Positions 42,113 to 51,553 of a DNA stretch of 64,000 nucleotides are shown here, in pieces; the stretch's first letter is position 1, and each line of letters opens with the position of its first letter. Source of the stretch: Nitrospira sp. (lineage in GTDB: Bacteria; Nitrospirota; Nitrospiria; Nitrospirales; Nitrospiraceae); NCBI GenBank assembly GCA_016873395.1, contig VGXG01000002.1:1-64000 (forward strand), written 5' to 3'. The translations under genes and the position numbers were made by a program. The notes beneath the pieces were generated by a model. The model saw only the letters and a program-made list of their open reading frames with translations. It was not told the DNA's origin and ran no database searches.

Positions 42113-45100
42113 TTACACTTCTACAGCCGATCCATTCCGCAAGAAGATAAACTTAAAGCCCACCTGTTTCAGGCCGAGACAACGCGTGACCGCCGCCCGA
42201 TAGATGTCGGCTTGAGCCCGATAGCCAGCGGCACGGACGGCAAGCCCATCGTCCCCTACCCGATCGGTCTTATAGTCCGCAATCCAGACCCTCCCGTCAA
42301 GCCGGTAGATCAGATCGATCACACCTTCCATGACGCAGTGACGAGTGACGAGTGACGAGTGACGAGTTTCAGAAGCGGGCCACGGGATGGCGAAGGGAAC
42401 CTCGCGCCCCAGAATCGTGGCCCGCCGAAGCTCCGCATAAGGTTGAGACACGGCAAAGGTTTTGAACAGATCATACAGCTCTGTCTCAATCTGTCCCACA
42501 TCCATCTTTGCCATCAACTGTGGCGGAATCCCCTCCCGGCAGATCGTGGTTACACACGCTCTCAGTTTTTCCGGATCGTCGGCAAAGTCCCAGCCCTCCA
42601 GCACCAGGTGAGCCAGGGTGCCGACCAGGCGAGCCTGCTCAGGATCTGTTATCGTACGCGATGGGCCTGCGAAGCGCGCCTCTCCATCACCCGCTCCTTG
42701 AAGCGCGGTCGGGCTCGTAAAGAGTCGGGTTTGCCGTGCCGCTTGCCGCCGAGCCGTTCGCTCACTCCAGCGAGGCAAGAGTCCTGCCAACTCACCGTCG
42801 GTTTCCCGCCAGAGTGGTTCCGCCACGCCCAACCGAGGCGCCACGTCTCGACCTGGAATGACCCGGATCGGGACTGCGGTCTCCCCCAGCCGGATCGTCG
42901 CCGTCTCAATCGAGGAAAGATCAAGGTCCATCGCGTCGGCGATGTGAGACAGAAAACTGTCACCGCCCTTGCTTGTTGTCGGTAGGCCGGCCGATAGGAC
43001 CAGCCGCCGCTTGGCGCGCGTCATCGCCACGTAGAGCACCCTCGCCTGCTCGGCCCGCTGGCGCTGCGCCAGCTTGTGACCGACGTAGACCCCGCCGATC
43101 GTCTGCAGGTCCCCCGCCCGCACCCCCACGATCCCCGTGGACCAGTCGTGTTGAATCAGGATGCGAGATTCCCTTCGATCCGCCCCCCGATGCAGCCCGG
43201 CAAGAATCACCATCGGAAACTCCAGCCCCTTGGCCTTGTGGATGCTGAGGAGCCGCACCGCCCCCTGCTGCTCGCGATCCTCCAGGCCTTCCTCCGCCAA
43301 GGGGCTCTCGGCTTCGTCCGGCGGCTCGAAGACGCGGCTGGTCAGCTCGGCGATCAGCCCCTGCAAGGTCAAGTCCGGACGTTGCGCGAGCTGGGCCGTA
43401 ATGTCACGGAGCTTCAGCAGATTCGCCACCGCCTGCTCATGGTCCATCGAGGCTGCTGCAAGCTCCAAGAGAGGAACCTTGCTCAACACGAGATCCATGA
43501 CGTCGGGAAGCGGGACTCGAGGAAGTTCCCGCTGCACCTCTCCGAGGAGGGCATAGACCGGCGCGATCGCCGCCGTGTCTCGGACGTCCGCGCTCAACGG
43601 CCGACGGTAGTCCAGCAACCCCTTTTGGGCCAGCTCCTCGATCATCGCATCCGAAAGCCCTCCCAGGCACGAACGGAGCACCCCGACCAAGGCCAGGGCA
43701 TCGTGAGGGTTGGCGGCGGCGCGAAGAACGTTGACGGCATCAATGATCTCCTGCCGCTCGTAAAAATGCTTCTCGCCCTCCGTGAGGCACGGAATGTCGT
43801 AGCGTCGGAACGCCTCCAAGTAGTCGCGGGCCTTCGTGAGTGTGCGCAACAGGACCGCCACGTGCCTGGGTTTGATCGTCACCGGGACCTCGTGCTCCCT
43901 GATTGGCTCCACGTCGAGCACCTCTTCGCGCAGCCACCTCGCCAGCTCCTCCGCTTCCGCCCGGCTGGCGGTATCCGCATCCGCGTCGGGCTCCTGCGGC
44001 CGGACCAGTCGCATCTCGAGCCGTTCGGTTTGGAGCGGCTGGGCGTCGGTCTGCACGGCCAGGAGCGGATCATTCTTCGGCTGCAGGCCCTTGATCGGCA
44101 CGAGGGGGAACACCCGCGCAAACACCTCGTTGATCGGCGACAGGAGGGCGGAATGGCTGCGGAAGTTGCTGTGCAGCGTATGCCGCTCGCCGCGCGGGGT
44201 TTGCGCCAGCACGTAATCCTCCACCACGGCATCGTACGCCTCCATGTCCGCACGCCGGAAGGCATAGATCGACTGCTTGGGATCCCCCACGATGAAGAGC
44301 TTGCCCGGCTCGAGCCGGACCCTTCGCCACTCCTGTTCCTCCCGTCCGGCGGCCTCGGCCAGGTAGAGGATCATCTCGTACTGGACCGGATCGGTATCTT
44401 GAAATTCGTCCACCAGGATGGCCTTGAATTGCTTCTTGAGTTCCCGGCGGATCGCTGGATGGTCACGCAAGAGGTCGCGCGCGCGCGCCAGGAGCCCATC
44501 GAACGACACGTAGCCGCTTTGCACGAACCGGCGGCGGCATTCTCCGGCAAAGGGGATCAGCAGTCGAAGCAACGGCATGAGCGGGCCCGCCTCGACGCGG
44601 GCCAAGGCCTGAGCGACCCGGATGATACCCTTGGCCTGTTCGTGCTCATCCTTGGACCAGGCGGCGGTCCTAGCCGGCACGGGTCGATCCAACGGTTCGA
44701 AGGCTGCCCGGACATCAGGTCCCTCCAGCCCCTGCTCCACCGCTCGTTGCAGGTAGAAAACAGTCGCCTCCAGCATCCGCTCCAATGTATTGGCCTTGGA
44801 GCGAGCCTCTCGCAGAGCCTGGGCCCGTTCGGCCAGCCCGCTCATCCAAGTCCGGATCGGCGGCGGAAGATCGTCGTTCTCACTCGAAACCCCATCTCCC
44901 CTTACCAACCCATCAAGCGGAACCAGTTCTCCGGCCAAGCCGGCGGCAAGCTCCCTCACATCCTCCAGCGTCACCCTCCGCAAGGCTTCCTTCCAGGCCG
45001 CGCGATGGGCTCCGGTCTGACCCAACTCTTCGTCCAGCCAAAGCGCCCATTCTTGATTAAAGTGATGCTTAAACTGTTCTGCTTCATCTTCATGAAAAAC

Positions 45101-45556
45101 TGGATCGACACGGGTTTCGATTGGATAGAGGCGGAGAAGGTGGGCGGCGAAGCTGTGGATCGTCCCGATCTGGCTTTTCTCCAGCTCTTCAAGGGCCTCA
45201 GCGGCGAGTTCATCCATGCGGGTTTTGCTGAGCCCGTAGCGAGCCAAGAGATCGGCCATCAGGTCCCAGTCCCGTCGTCGCGCTGCCGACACAGGCGGCG
45301 TCCCGGCTTCCAATTCGAGGAACAGGGCCAACCGGTCACGGAGACGGAGCTTCATCTCATTCGCCGCTTTGTTCGTGAAGGTCAGAGCCACGATCTCGCC
45401 GACCGCCAATGGATCAGGCTGACGCAGGAGCAAGTGCATCAACCGGTCCACCAGCAGCGTCGTCTTTCCGGTCCCCGCTCCAGCGGTGACGACGAGGTTG
45501 CACTCGGTGGCTGTCGCTGCACGCTCGCGTGCATCCCTATCCGGCAATATGGCCAT
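42113..45556 (-). CDS. addA: AddA-type helicase-nuclease (UvrD/RecB family)
   Basis: A 1147-residue protein. Walker A AGAGTGKTT lies at residues 25-33. UvrD motifs follow: ALTFTNKAANEM, a QIGTIHSFAAHLL block, a VDEFQDTDPVQ box (DExx), GDPKQSIYAFRRAD, and RLLSIHKAKGLEFPMV. The C-terminal RecB-type nuclease has GVIDLIYRLDGRVWIADYKTD. With AddB it resects double-strand ends for RecA repair. Its ATG overlaps the addB stop by one base (TGATG). Just before the nuclease motif the gene contains four tandem GTGACGA heptads (42338-42365), coding for RHSSLVTRH, absent from what the family normally has there. Confidence 0.92.
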   Translation of the reverse strand: MAILPDRDARERAATATECNLVVTAGAGTGKTTLLVDRLMHLLLRQPDPLAVGEIVALTFTNKAANEMKLRLRDRLALFLELEAGTPPVSAARRRDWDLMADLLARYGLSKTRMDELAAEALEELEKSQIGTIHSFAAHLLRLYPIETRVDPVFHEDEAEQFKHHFNQEWALWLDEELGQTGAHRAAWKEALRRVTLEDVRELAAGLAGELVPLDGLVRGDGVSSENDDLPPPIRTWMSGLAERAQALREARSKANTLERMLEATVFYLQRAVEQGLEGPDVRAAFEPLDRPVPARTAAWSKDEHEQAKGIIRVAQALARVEAGPLMPLLRLLIPFAGECRRRFVQSGYVSFDGLLARARDLLRDHPAIRRELKKQFKAILVDEFQDTDPVQYEMILYLAEAAGREEQEWRRVRLEPGKLFIVGDPKQSIYAFRRADMEAYDAVVEDYVLAQTPRGERHTLHSNFRSHSALLSPINEVFARVFPLVPIKGLQPKNDPLLAVQTDAQPLQTERLEMRLVRPQEPDADADTASRAEAEELARWLREEVLDVEPIREHEVPVTIKPRHVAVLLRTLTKARDYLEAFRRYDIPCLTEGEKHFYERQEIIDAVNVLRAAANPHDALALVGVLRSCLGGLSDAMIEELAQKGLLDYRRPLSADVRDTAAIAPVYALLGEVQRELPRVPLPDVMDLVLSKVPLLELAAASMDHEQAVANLLKLRDITAQLAQRPDLTLQGLIAELTSRVFEPPDEAESPLAEEGLEDREQQGAVRLLSIHKAKGLEFPMVILAGLHRGADRRESRILIQHDWSTGIVGVRAGDLQTIGGVYVGHKLAQRQRAEQARVLYVAMTRAKRRLVLSAGLPTTSKGGDSFLSHIADAMDLDLSSIETATIRLGETAVPIRVIPGRDVAPRLGVAEPLWRETDGELAGLLPRWSERTARRQAARQTRLFTSPTALQGAGDGEARFAGPSRTITDPEQARLVGTLAHLVLEGWDFADDPEKLRACVTTICREGIPPQLMAKMDVGQIETELYDLFKTFAVSQPYAELRRATILGREVPFAIPWPASETRHSSLVTRHCVMEGVIDLIYRLDGRVWIADYKTDRVGDDGLAVRAAGYRAQADIYRAAVTRCLGLKQVGFKFIFLRNGSAVEV

Positions 45557-48500
45557 CAACCTTTTTCTCCAGCCGCCCCGGACGGCCGTCTCCGGCGACG
45601 CTTCCGGGCGGTCGCAGGCACCTCGGCTTCGCGGCTGCCTGAGTCTTTGGGCTGGCCGGCGCTCGCGTCGGCCTTCGACTCGGCACGCGAATCAGGCAGC
45701 CTCGCCCGTCGCATTTCCCGATGGGGCTTCACGAGAGCATGGTCGCTTCGGATCCGCCAAAGAGTCGGCTGGTGAGTTTTTCGACAGATGAGGCGGTACT
45801 CGCAGCGGTCGCAATACCCGTCAGGATAGATGAAGAAGCGTCCCGACTTGATGCCGCCGAGAACGTGGCTGACCACTCGTCCCAGTGGAACGCGCAGATC
45901 CGAGGACCAGGCGTCACCGGGAAACGACACGCGCGTCAGCGGTTGATCATCACGATGCTCCCATTTGGAAGCCAGATAGTAGAACCAAACTTCCGCGCAG
46001 GTTGATGCCGCCCCGGCTCCCTCTTGCTCCAAGCGCGCCGGCACCCCCGCGCGGGAGATGGCGAGATACAGAGGAGGCTGGAACCGCAGACCACGCACGG
46101 CACCGAGCGCCAAGTTCTTATCCAGGGTCTCCGGCTCCCGGCTGACCTTGAACTTGTAATCAATGATGCGATAGACGTTGCGGGAAGCCGACCAATCCAC
46201 GCGATCCAGGCGGCCGGCAACCGGGAATGATTCGGAGCCGCCCTCCCCGGCGGCCCAGGCCACCTCCACCGTTCCGCTCATCGACTCTTCAAACAAGACC
46301 GGCTCCCAGCCTGCCGCGGAGAGCTCGGCCAGATCGTCGCGCAGCACGTCGCGCAGGAACCCGACCAGATTTTCCCGCTGCAGCTCCCAGACCAGAGGGA
46401 ACCCCACCGGATGAGCGCCGGCAAACCGGTCGAAGACCTGGCGAGCCGCTTCCTCCAGCACGACGGAGGGCTCCACCGTGGACCGGGAAGGCTGCGCAAA
46501 ATATCCCTGCTCCCGGAGCCGCTGCAAGCAGAGGCGTAGGATCCCATGCGCCAGGACTCCCAGCTCGATCGGGCCGATCTGTTCCTCGATGTCCGGAATG
46601 ACCAGCGGATTCAGCCGCAAGGCTTGCTTGGCAAAGTAGCGAAAGGGACAGGTCGCATAGTCCTGCAGAGCGGTTGGGGACACTCCGCGACCCTTCAGCC
46701 CGGCCCAGAAGGGCTCCAGCGGACCGGTGATCCCGTCGTATGCTCCGAGCCTGGACTCTCCCCTCTCCTGCGCGCGGAGGACTTGCAGACCTCGCAACAC
46801 GAGACGCCCCGCCGGATGCATCGCATTGAGTAGACGGTGCGGGACGGTGCGATCTAAGAGGAACTTGATCCCTGCTTCAACCGGCGTCAGCCGATCGATC
46901 CGATAGTGGATTCCTTCTTCGAATTTCCTCGTCAGCCGCCGCGGCACCGTCAACTCCGCGCAGCTTCCGGCCTGCGATCTGATTTCACCCAGGTAGCTGG
47001 AGGGAACCAGCATGCGGCCCGCGTCGTCGGTCCGCTGGTAGAGCAGCATGAGGTGGTGACGGGCCGCATTGCAGAGGAGGCGGAACAGCAGCTTTTCCTC
47101 GTCATACCCGGCCAGCTTCTCCTGGATCTTAAATCCCAAGTCCGCCTCGAGGAACCGGCGCGGGCCGTCCCGCAAAAAGGCGTCTTCCCGGATGTGCCGC
47201 GGAAAGACCTTTTCATTGAGCCCCAGGATATACAGGGCGCGAAAGGAGATTCCCCGGGCCGCCATGGCATCCAGCACCTGCACCCCCGCTCCATGCGGCG
47301 CCTCGCTCGGCCCGATGGGAACGACTGTCTCCTCCATCAGCCGGCGGAAGGCTGCCACAAAGTCCGGCAGCGAAACCTCCGACCCCATGCCCGTCAGTTC
47401 TTTGAGCTCCTCCAGACTGTCCCGGAACGTCTCGTACAGTTGGTCCGGCTGGTCTGAGACGGCTGGGGTCGCGTCATGTGATGGCGGGTCCAAGAAGCGA
47501 TCAAAGAGCGCCTGTGCGCGGGCGACATAGTCGGACCAGGAGGACTGTTCAGGAAGCGCGCCGACCGCCTGGGTCAGGATCGTCACCACGTTCCAGGCTG
47601 CGCGGACCTGTTCGGCCGGGATCCGCGGACCGGTCCCCTCCCCTTCCTCATCATCGCGCAGCGGCAGCCCTTCGCCTACAAAGGCGGTCAGCCGCCGCCA
47701 TTCCTCAATGCCCTTGGCGATCCCCAGGCGCCGACTGGCCAGGTCCCAGAGATCGGGACGTGGCGCCGAAACTTCCTGATGGATGCACGAGAGACGAATA
47801 AACGGCGAGCACAGCAGATCCATCATGTGATCACGGCGGTAGCCGGAGACCTGAAGCTGCAGGAGTTGCATGGCCGCCTTGATGAACGGGAACTCCGCGA
47901 GCGCCCGCCCCATCGTGGAGACGAAGGGGACGCCGTGCTGCTCAAACACCCGGGGAAGGACCGTTTCGTAGCCGGAGAAGGTGCGGGCGACCACCCCGAT
48001 GTCCTGAAAAGCATACCCCTGTTCTTCAACCAGCCTTAGGATGTCTTTGGCCACAACCGCAACCTCGTCCTCTCGTCCCGACACATTGACCACGTGGCAG
48101 AGACGTGCCTCGGACCGGTCAGGCCGGCGGCTGTCCGATGACAGGTCCAGCCGGTCCCCTTCCTTGGAAACCAATCCATGGATGTACCGTTCGAAGAAGC
48201 GTTGCGCAAACAGGAAGGACGGATGGTCCCTGACCAGCGGGAAAAACAGCGTCGCAGGAGAGGCCCGCGCGACAGCTTGAAAAAAGTCAAGCTGCACCTG
48301 AGTCAGATCGTAGAAGCCGTAATAGAGGACACGGCGCTGGCGCCGGAGAAAGTCCGAAGTCGGGACGCAGACCTCCGCCCATGACGCGAGATCATCCTGA
48401 TCGAACGCCTCCATCGATTTCTTCTGTGCCAGAAACGCATCGTAGAAGTTAAGGAGGGACCGGAGCGCAGCCTGGGAGATGGGACCATGCCGGCTCACCG

Positions 48501-48951
48501 CATCGACGAGATCGCTCTGGGACAAGGCGTCGAGGACCCGGTCGGCTTCAACCTTGGCGTCCTTCAGATCCCTCAGGGTCGTCCAGAGCGCCGCCCAGGC
48601 GCCGGGCATCTCGATGAGGCCGGACCAGGCAGGAAAATCAGCGGCCAACCGGCGCAGGAGGAGGTGAATCAACTCCTTAAAAAAAAACTCCGGACGAACC
48701 CGTTGAGGAGCCCCAATCCCGGCTTCTTCCAACAGCCGAACGGCGAGCTGATGAAAAGTCAGGACATGGACATTGAGCAGCGCCAAGCGATGCTCGATGC
48801 AGAGGAGCCATTTGAGGCGGCGGCCCAGGGGGCCGGAAGGAACGACGATGGCAAGAGGCGCCAGTGGATCGGCTGCCCTGAGCTGCTGAACTTCACCGAC
48901 GAGAGCCTGTTCGAGGTGGGGATGGAAGGGACCGGTGACGATCCGAAGCAT
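45556..48951 (-). CDS. addB: AddB-type helicase-nuclease subunit
   Basis: An 1131-residue protein. The N-terminus (LRIVTGPFHPHLEQAL, then LAIVVPSGPLGRRLKWLL) is the degenerate UvrD-like fold of AddB. The C-terminal nuclease has the Y-ATCPFRYFA segment, an RIIDYKFK motif, and CDRCEYRLIC. That gives one upstream Cys plus C-x2-C-x5-C, the four ligands of the AddB 4Fe-4S staple. The tail after about residue 1075 is a basic, low-complexity extension (RKRRRRRPSG). It precedes addA on the strand and is coupled to it. No ribosome site is obvious at 48951. Confidence 0.9.
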   Translation of the reverse strand: MLRIVTGPFHPHLEQALVGEVQQLRAADPLAPLAIVVPSGPLGRRLKWLLCIEHRLALLNVHVLTFHQLAVRLLEEAGIGAPQRVRPEFFFKELIHLLLRRLAADFPAWSGLIEMPGAWAALWTTLRDLKDAKVEADRVLDALSQSDLVDAVSRHGPISQAALRSLLNFYDAFLAQKKSMEAFDQDDLASWAEVCVPTSDFLRRQRRVLYYGFYDLTQVQLDFFQAVARASPATLFFPLVRDHPSFLFAQRFFERYIHGLVSKEGDRLDLSSDSRRPDRSEARLCHVVNVSGREDEVAVVAKDILRLVEEQGYAFQDIGVVARTFSGYETVLPRVFEQHGVPFVSTMGRALAEFPFIKAAMQLLQLQVSGYRRDHMMDLLCSPFIRLSCIHQEVSAPRPDLWDLASRRLGIAKGIEEWRRLTAFVGEGLPLRDDEEGEGTGPRIPAEQVRAAWNVVTILTQAVGALPEQSSWSDYVARAQALFDRFLDPPSHDATPAVSDQPDQLYETFRDSLEELKELTGMGSEVSLPDFVAAFRRLMEETVVPIGPSEAPHGAGVQVLDAMAARGISFRALYILGLNEKVFPRHIREDAFLRDGPRRFLEADLGFKIQEKLAGYDEEKLLFRLLCNAARHHLMLLYQRTDDAGRMLVPSSYLGEIRSQAGSCAELTVPRRLTRKFEEGIHYRIDRLTPVEAGIKFLLDRTVPHRLLNAMHPAGRLVLRGLQVLRAQERGESRLGAYDGITGPLEPFWAGLKGRGVSPTALQDYATCPFRYFAKQALRLNPLVIPDIEEQIGPIELGVLAHGILRLCLQRLREQGYFAQPSRSTVEPSVVLEEAARQVFDRFAGAHPVGFPLVWELQRENLVGFLRDVLRDDLAELSAAGWEPVLFEESMSGTVEVAWAAGEGGSESFPVAGRLDRVDWSASRNVYRIIDYKFKVSREPETLDKNLALGAVRGLRFQPPLYLAISRAGVPARLEQEGAGAASTCAEVWFYYLASKWEHRDDQPLTRVSFPGDAWSSDLRVPLGRVVSHVLGGIKSGRFFIYPDGYCDRCEYRLICRKTHQPTLWRIRSDHALVKPHREMRRARLPDSRAESKADASAGQPKDSGSREAEVPATARKRRRRRPSGAAGEKG

Positions 48952-48959
48952 AGGGGATT

Positions 48960-49038
48960 AACGATGAATACTGAATGATGAATGATGAATGTCAGAGTCT
49001 TTACCATTCAGCATTCCGCGTTCATCGTTCATCATTTG
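48960..49038. repeat. Heptad-periodic inverted array
   Basis: GAATACT, GAATGAT and GAATGAT units facing TTCAGCA, TTCCGCG, TTCATCG and TTCATCA. It is directly upstream of addB. Confidence 0.7.
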
Positions 49039-49039
49039 T

Positions 49040-49207
49040 TTACCCCGTCTCCGGGCCCATCGTCTCTCCGTTGCAGTCCTGACAGGCCCAATCCCCGTCT
49101 ACGAAGGTCATGGGATCGCCGCAGAGGGGACAGTCCGGCGGAGGCCCCTTGTCGATCACGGGCAAGGGCGGCAGCTCGATATCGAGTTCGTCCTCATCGC
49201 GCGGCAT
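49040..49207 (-). CDS. Small zinc-ribbon protein
   Basis: A 55-residue protein, acidic at the N-terminus (PRDEDELDIELPP), with two CxxC knuckles, CPLCG (residues 26-30) and CQDCN (42-46), separated by a short WAC strand: a compact zinc ribbon. GAGGT precedes the ATG at 49207. Function unknown. It lies between the thioredoxin-like gene and addB on the same strand, with heptad arrays on both sides. Too short for most gene callers. Confidence 0.7.
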   Translation of the reverse strand: MPRDEDELDIELPPLPVIDKGPPPDCPLCGDPMTFVDGDWACQDCNGETMGPETG

Positions 49208-49210
49208 CGT

Positions 49211-49252
49211 GGACCTCATTCATCACTCAGCATTCAGCACTCAGCATTGGCT
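49211..49252. repeat. Short heptad-periodic array
   Basis: TTCATCA, CTCAGCA, TTCAGCA and CTCAGCA units between two minus-strand genes. Confidence 0.6.
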
Positions 49253-49255
49253 CGG

Positions 49256-49510
49256 TCAGGTCGGTCTCGGCGCCAGGGCCTTTTCCACACTCTGCCGGCT
49301 GGGCACGCCGATGAAGGTGAGGCGTCCGTTGATGATTGTCGCTGGCACGGCCCGGACCGAATGGCGGTCGGCCAGCTCCTGCCCGTCCGGCGTGGTGATA
49401 TCCACTTCCCGGTAGCTGAAACTGTACTTCACCCGCAATTCCTTGAAGAGGCGCTTGGCCGACGGACAAGCGCTGCAACTGGGCGAGTACAAAAGAACCA
49501 CATTCGCCAT
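49256..49510 (-). CDS. Thioredoxin/glutaredoxin-like protein
   Basis: An 84-residue single-domain thioredoxin fold with the redox motif CSAC (residues 12-15) after the first strand (VVLLYSPS), the cis-Pro region VRAVPATIINGRL, and a C-terminal helix. There is no signal peptide, so it is cytosolic. It probably reduces a specific partner. The ATG at 49510 has GGAG nine bases upstream; the longer open frame to 49723 is not used. Confidence 0.85.
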   Translation of the reverse strand: MANVVLLYSPSCSACPSAKRLFKELRVKYSFSYREVDITTPDGQELADRHSVRAVPATIINGRLTFIGVPSRQSVEKALAPRPT

Positions 49511-49695
49511 ACATACACTCCTTACCCATTCACTGACGCATCTTAACACCGCGTTGAAAGACCGCGCAAGGTCAAGTGGGACCGGCGGGGCCTGTCGATG
49601 ATTTGGGCTCCCCGTTAGCAGACAACCGTTCACTCTATTGAAAATCCCCAGCCAGTCCCGCATAGTAGTCGTGCCGTTTCGCAAGGAAGGCCTGC

Positions 49696-50244
49696 ATGAA
49701 CCGTTACGCGATGCTGACCGCATTTGGGCAAGACCGACCCGGGATCGTGGCGGCTCTGGCCGAGGGCCTCTTTCAATTGGGCTGCAATATCGAAGATACC
49801 TGCATGACCAGGCTCAGAGGGGAATTCACCATGATGGTGATGGTGCGCCTGCCAGACGGACTTTCTGCCGATCAGCTCGCCTCACGCCTCACACCTCACA
49901 CCTCACCTTTAGGATTGACCGTCCTCTGCCGCGAAGTCCCCGCACAGGCCGCCGAGCGTGGTTCCGAACTGGACATGCCGATCTTCATGCTGTCGGTCTA
50001 TGGGGCCGACCATCCAGGGATCGTGGCGAAAATCGCTCGAGTGGTGGCGGATCATGGCGGCAACATCACGGACATGAATACCCGCGTTATTGGAGCGGAT
50101 GACCGGCCCGTCTATACCATGATCCTGGAAGTCCAGATGCCGGTCGGGTCTAAGCCGGAGGCTTTAGGGCAAGCCCTCGACCGCCTGAAGCCGTCGCTCG
50201 GCGTGGACTTGACCTTCCGGCCCCTGGAACAAGTTCGCCTCTAA
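49696..50244 (+). CDS. Double-ACT-domain protein, GcvR-like
   Basis: A 182-residue protein made of two ACT domains (residues 3-80 and 92-175), each starting with a D-R/H-P-G-I-V motif (GQDRPGIVAALAEGL; GADHPGIVAKIARVV). GcvR-type proteins sense glycine or related ligands and modulate regulators or transport. Four tandem heptads of the CTCAC type (49879-49906) lie in frame in the linker (ASRLTPHTSPL). The TAA at 50242-50244 lies in the end of the inverted-repeat element that follows. Confidence 0.85.
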   Translation: MNRYAMLTAFGQDRPGIVAALAEGLFQLGCNIEDTCMTRLRGEFTMMVMVRLPDGLSADQLASRLTPHTSPLGLTVLCREVPAQAAERGSELDMPIFMLSVYGADHPGIVAKIARVVADHGGNITDMNTRVIGADDRPVYTMILEVQMPVGSKPEALGQALDRLKPSLGVDLTFRPLEQVRL

Positions 50245-50449
50245 CAGGATGTTGAAAAAGTCCTCCAGCTTTGTTCTCGGACGCTCGAACCCCTCAACGT
50301 ACTTCTCCAGTACGCCTCGGGGTCCTCACGCCCTGCGGTCGCGCTGGGCGGCCTTTTTGAACATCCTGAAGAGCATCATGATGTCGTTTCGTCAATCGCC
50401 AATCACTCTCTTGAGCGAGCGTGGTCGGCGTTTTGCAACAGCCTGCTAA
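50241..50449. repeat. Inverted-repeat element, copy C (different ends)
   Basis: About 209 bases with imperfect ends CTAACAGGATGTTGAAAAA and TTTTGCAACAGCCTGCTAA. A further inverted match to the left end lies at 50353-50368. The core (CCTCAACGTACTTCTCCAGT, then ACGCCTCGGGG) resembles the cores of elements A and B. It covers the stop of the ACT gene and ends two bases before the start of def. Confidence 0.7.
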
Positions 50450-50451
50450 CC

Positions 50452-50943
50452 GTGTCGGCTCGATCCATCCTCCTGTATCCTGATCCAGCTCTCAAAGCAA
50501 AAACCGCGCAAGTCTCCCCCACCAACCCGGATGTCGCGGCCATCGTTCAGGACATGCTCGATACCTTGAAGGCATCCCCTGGCGTGGCACTGGCCGCCCC
50601 ACAAATCGGACAGCTCGTTCAGATTATTGTCGTGGACGTGTCGCGCAAGAAAGGAGAACAGGGCCACGGGCTCGTGGTGCTCCTGAATCCCCACATCCTG
50701 CAGCAAGACGGACCACGGATGATCCGAGAAGGCTGCCTCAGCGTGCCCGATTACACCGGAAATGTCCTGCGGTATGAGCGCACCATCGTTCAAGGCATCT
50801 CGCCGGACGGCCTGCCCGTCACTCTGGTCACCTCGGGCTTCGAGGCCCTGGCGTTCCAACATGAGCTAGACCATCTGGATGGGACGCTCTTTTTGGATCG
50901 GATTGCATCGCTGAGCACGGACCTGTTTAGAAGGAAGAGATAG
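50452..50943 (+). CDS. def: Peptide deformylase
   Basis: A 163-residue metalloenzyme that removes the formyl group from nascent proteins. All three family motifs are present: GVALAAPQ (residues 44-51), EGCLS with metal ligand Cys95, and QHELDHLDG with His137, Glu138 and His141. Length is typical. The start is a GTG at 50452, directly after the inverted-repeat element and without a ribosome site; the conserved ILLYPDPALK segment shows that no later start is possible. Transcription must come from within or beyond that element. Confidence 0.94.
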   Translation: MSARSILLYPDPALKAKTAQVSPTNPDVAAIVQDMLDTLKASPGVALAAPQIGQLVQIIVVDVSRKKGEQGHGLVVLLNPHILQQDGPRMIREGCLSVPDYTGNVLRYERTIVQGISPDGLPVTLVTSGFEALAFQHELDHLDGTLFLDRIASLSTDLFRRKR

Positions 50944-50981
50944 CGGAGAATCTCCCCCCCCTCAGGGAAGTGAGATTCCAG

Positions 50982-51452
50982 CTAATTCCGAGAAGACGGC
51001 AAGGTTGGTGATTTAGCCTTACTTTCAGCGGGCAATGACGAGTCGGCAGGAAAGAGACTTGATGTTGGCGAGACCGGTTCAGGCGGCACAGGCTGCCAGA
51101 CATACTCAGGTGTGAACAACGGTTGGTAATGGAACGGAATCGGAAACGGGAAGGTGAGCACTTCGTAGGCGCCCCCGACAGTCCGCGCCACAAACCAGCC
51201 GAGCCCGTCGATCGGCCCGCGGATCGCGCCGGTCAGCCAGCCTTCATTCTGTCCCACCAGATAGATCTGTTTGGGAAATTCAACCCAGCCGGTGGCAAAG
51301 TTGGCCGCCCCGCGCAGGAGCTTCGTGCCGATCTGAGAGACAGTTGATGGCTCTTCAGCCACTTGCCTCACCGGCGAACGTTCGCCGGCCCAGGCCGGCG
51401 CTCCGCTCCACAGCAGGAAGCTGATGATAATCACCGCCGTCTGGTTGCCCAT
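50982..51452 (-). CDS. Exosortase-associated TIGR04073-type exported protein
   Basis: A 156-residue protein with a signal peptide (to PAWAGE) and a conserved body: KLLRGAANFATGWVEFPKQIY, a glycine-rich GAIRGPIDGLGWFVARTVGG and YEVLTFPFPIPFHYQPLFTPEYVW. This is the pattern of the TIGR04073 family, found with exosortase systems in several phyla. The C-terminal ~35 residues are polar Ser/Pro. No exosortase lies in the window. GGGGAAAG precedes the ATG at 51452. It is divergent from lnt. Confidence 0.75.
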   Translation of the reverse strand: MGNQTAVIIISFLLWSGAPAWAGERSPVRQVAEEPSTVSQIGTKLLRGAANFATGWVEFPKQIYLVGQNEGWLTGAIRGPIDGLGWFVARTVGGAYEVLTFPFPIPFHYQPLFTPEYVWQPVPPEPVSPTSSLFPADSSLPAESKAKSPTLPSSRN

Positions 51453-51553
51453 GCGACTTTCCCCGTCCCAATAATCGGCCGCCATCATAGCCTAGTGCTC
51501 GGCAAACTGCCAGCCTTGAAACTGCGCCATCGTTCCGATATGGTACGCCGCCG

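Noticed and set aside
43076-45775. 899-codon open frame on the plus strand
   Set aside because: It is the antisense of addA, whose helicase and nuclease motifs are unmistakable; the long frame is a by-product of high GC.
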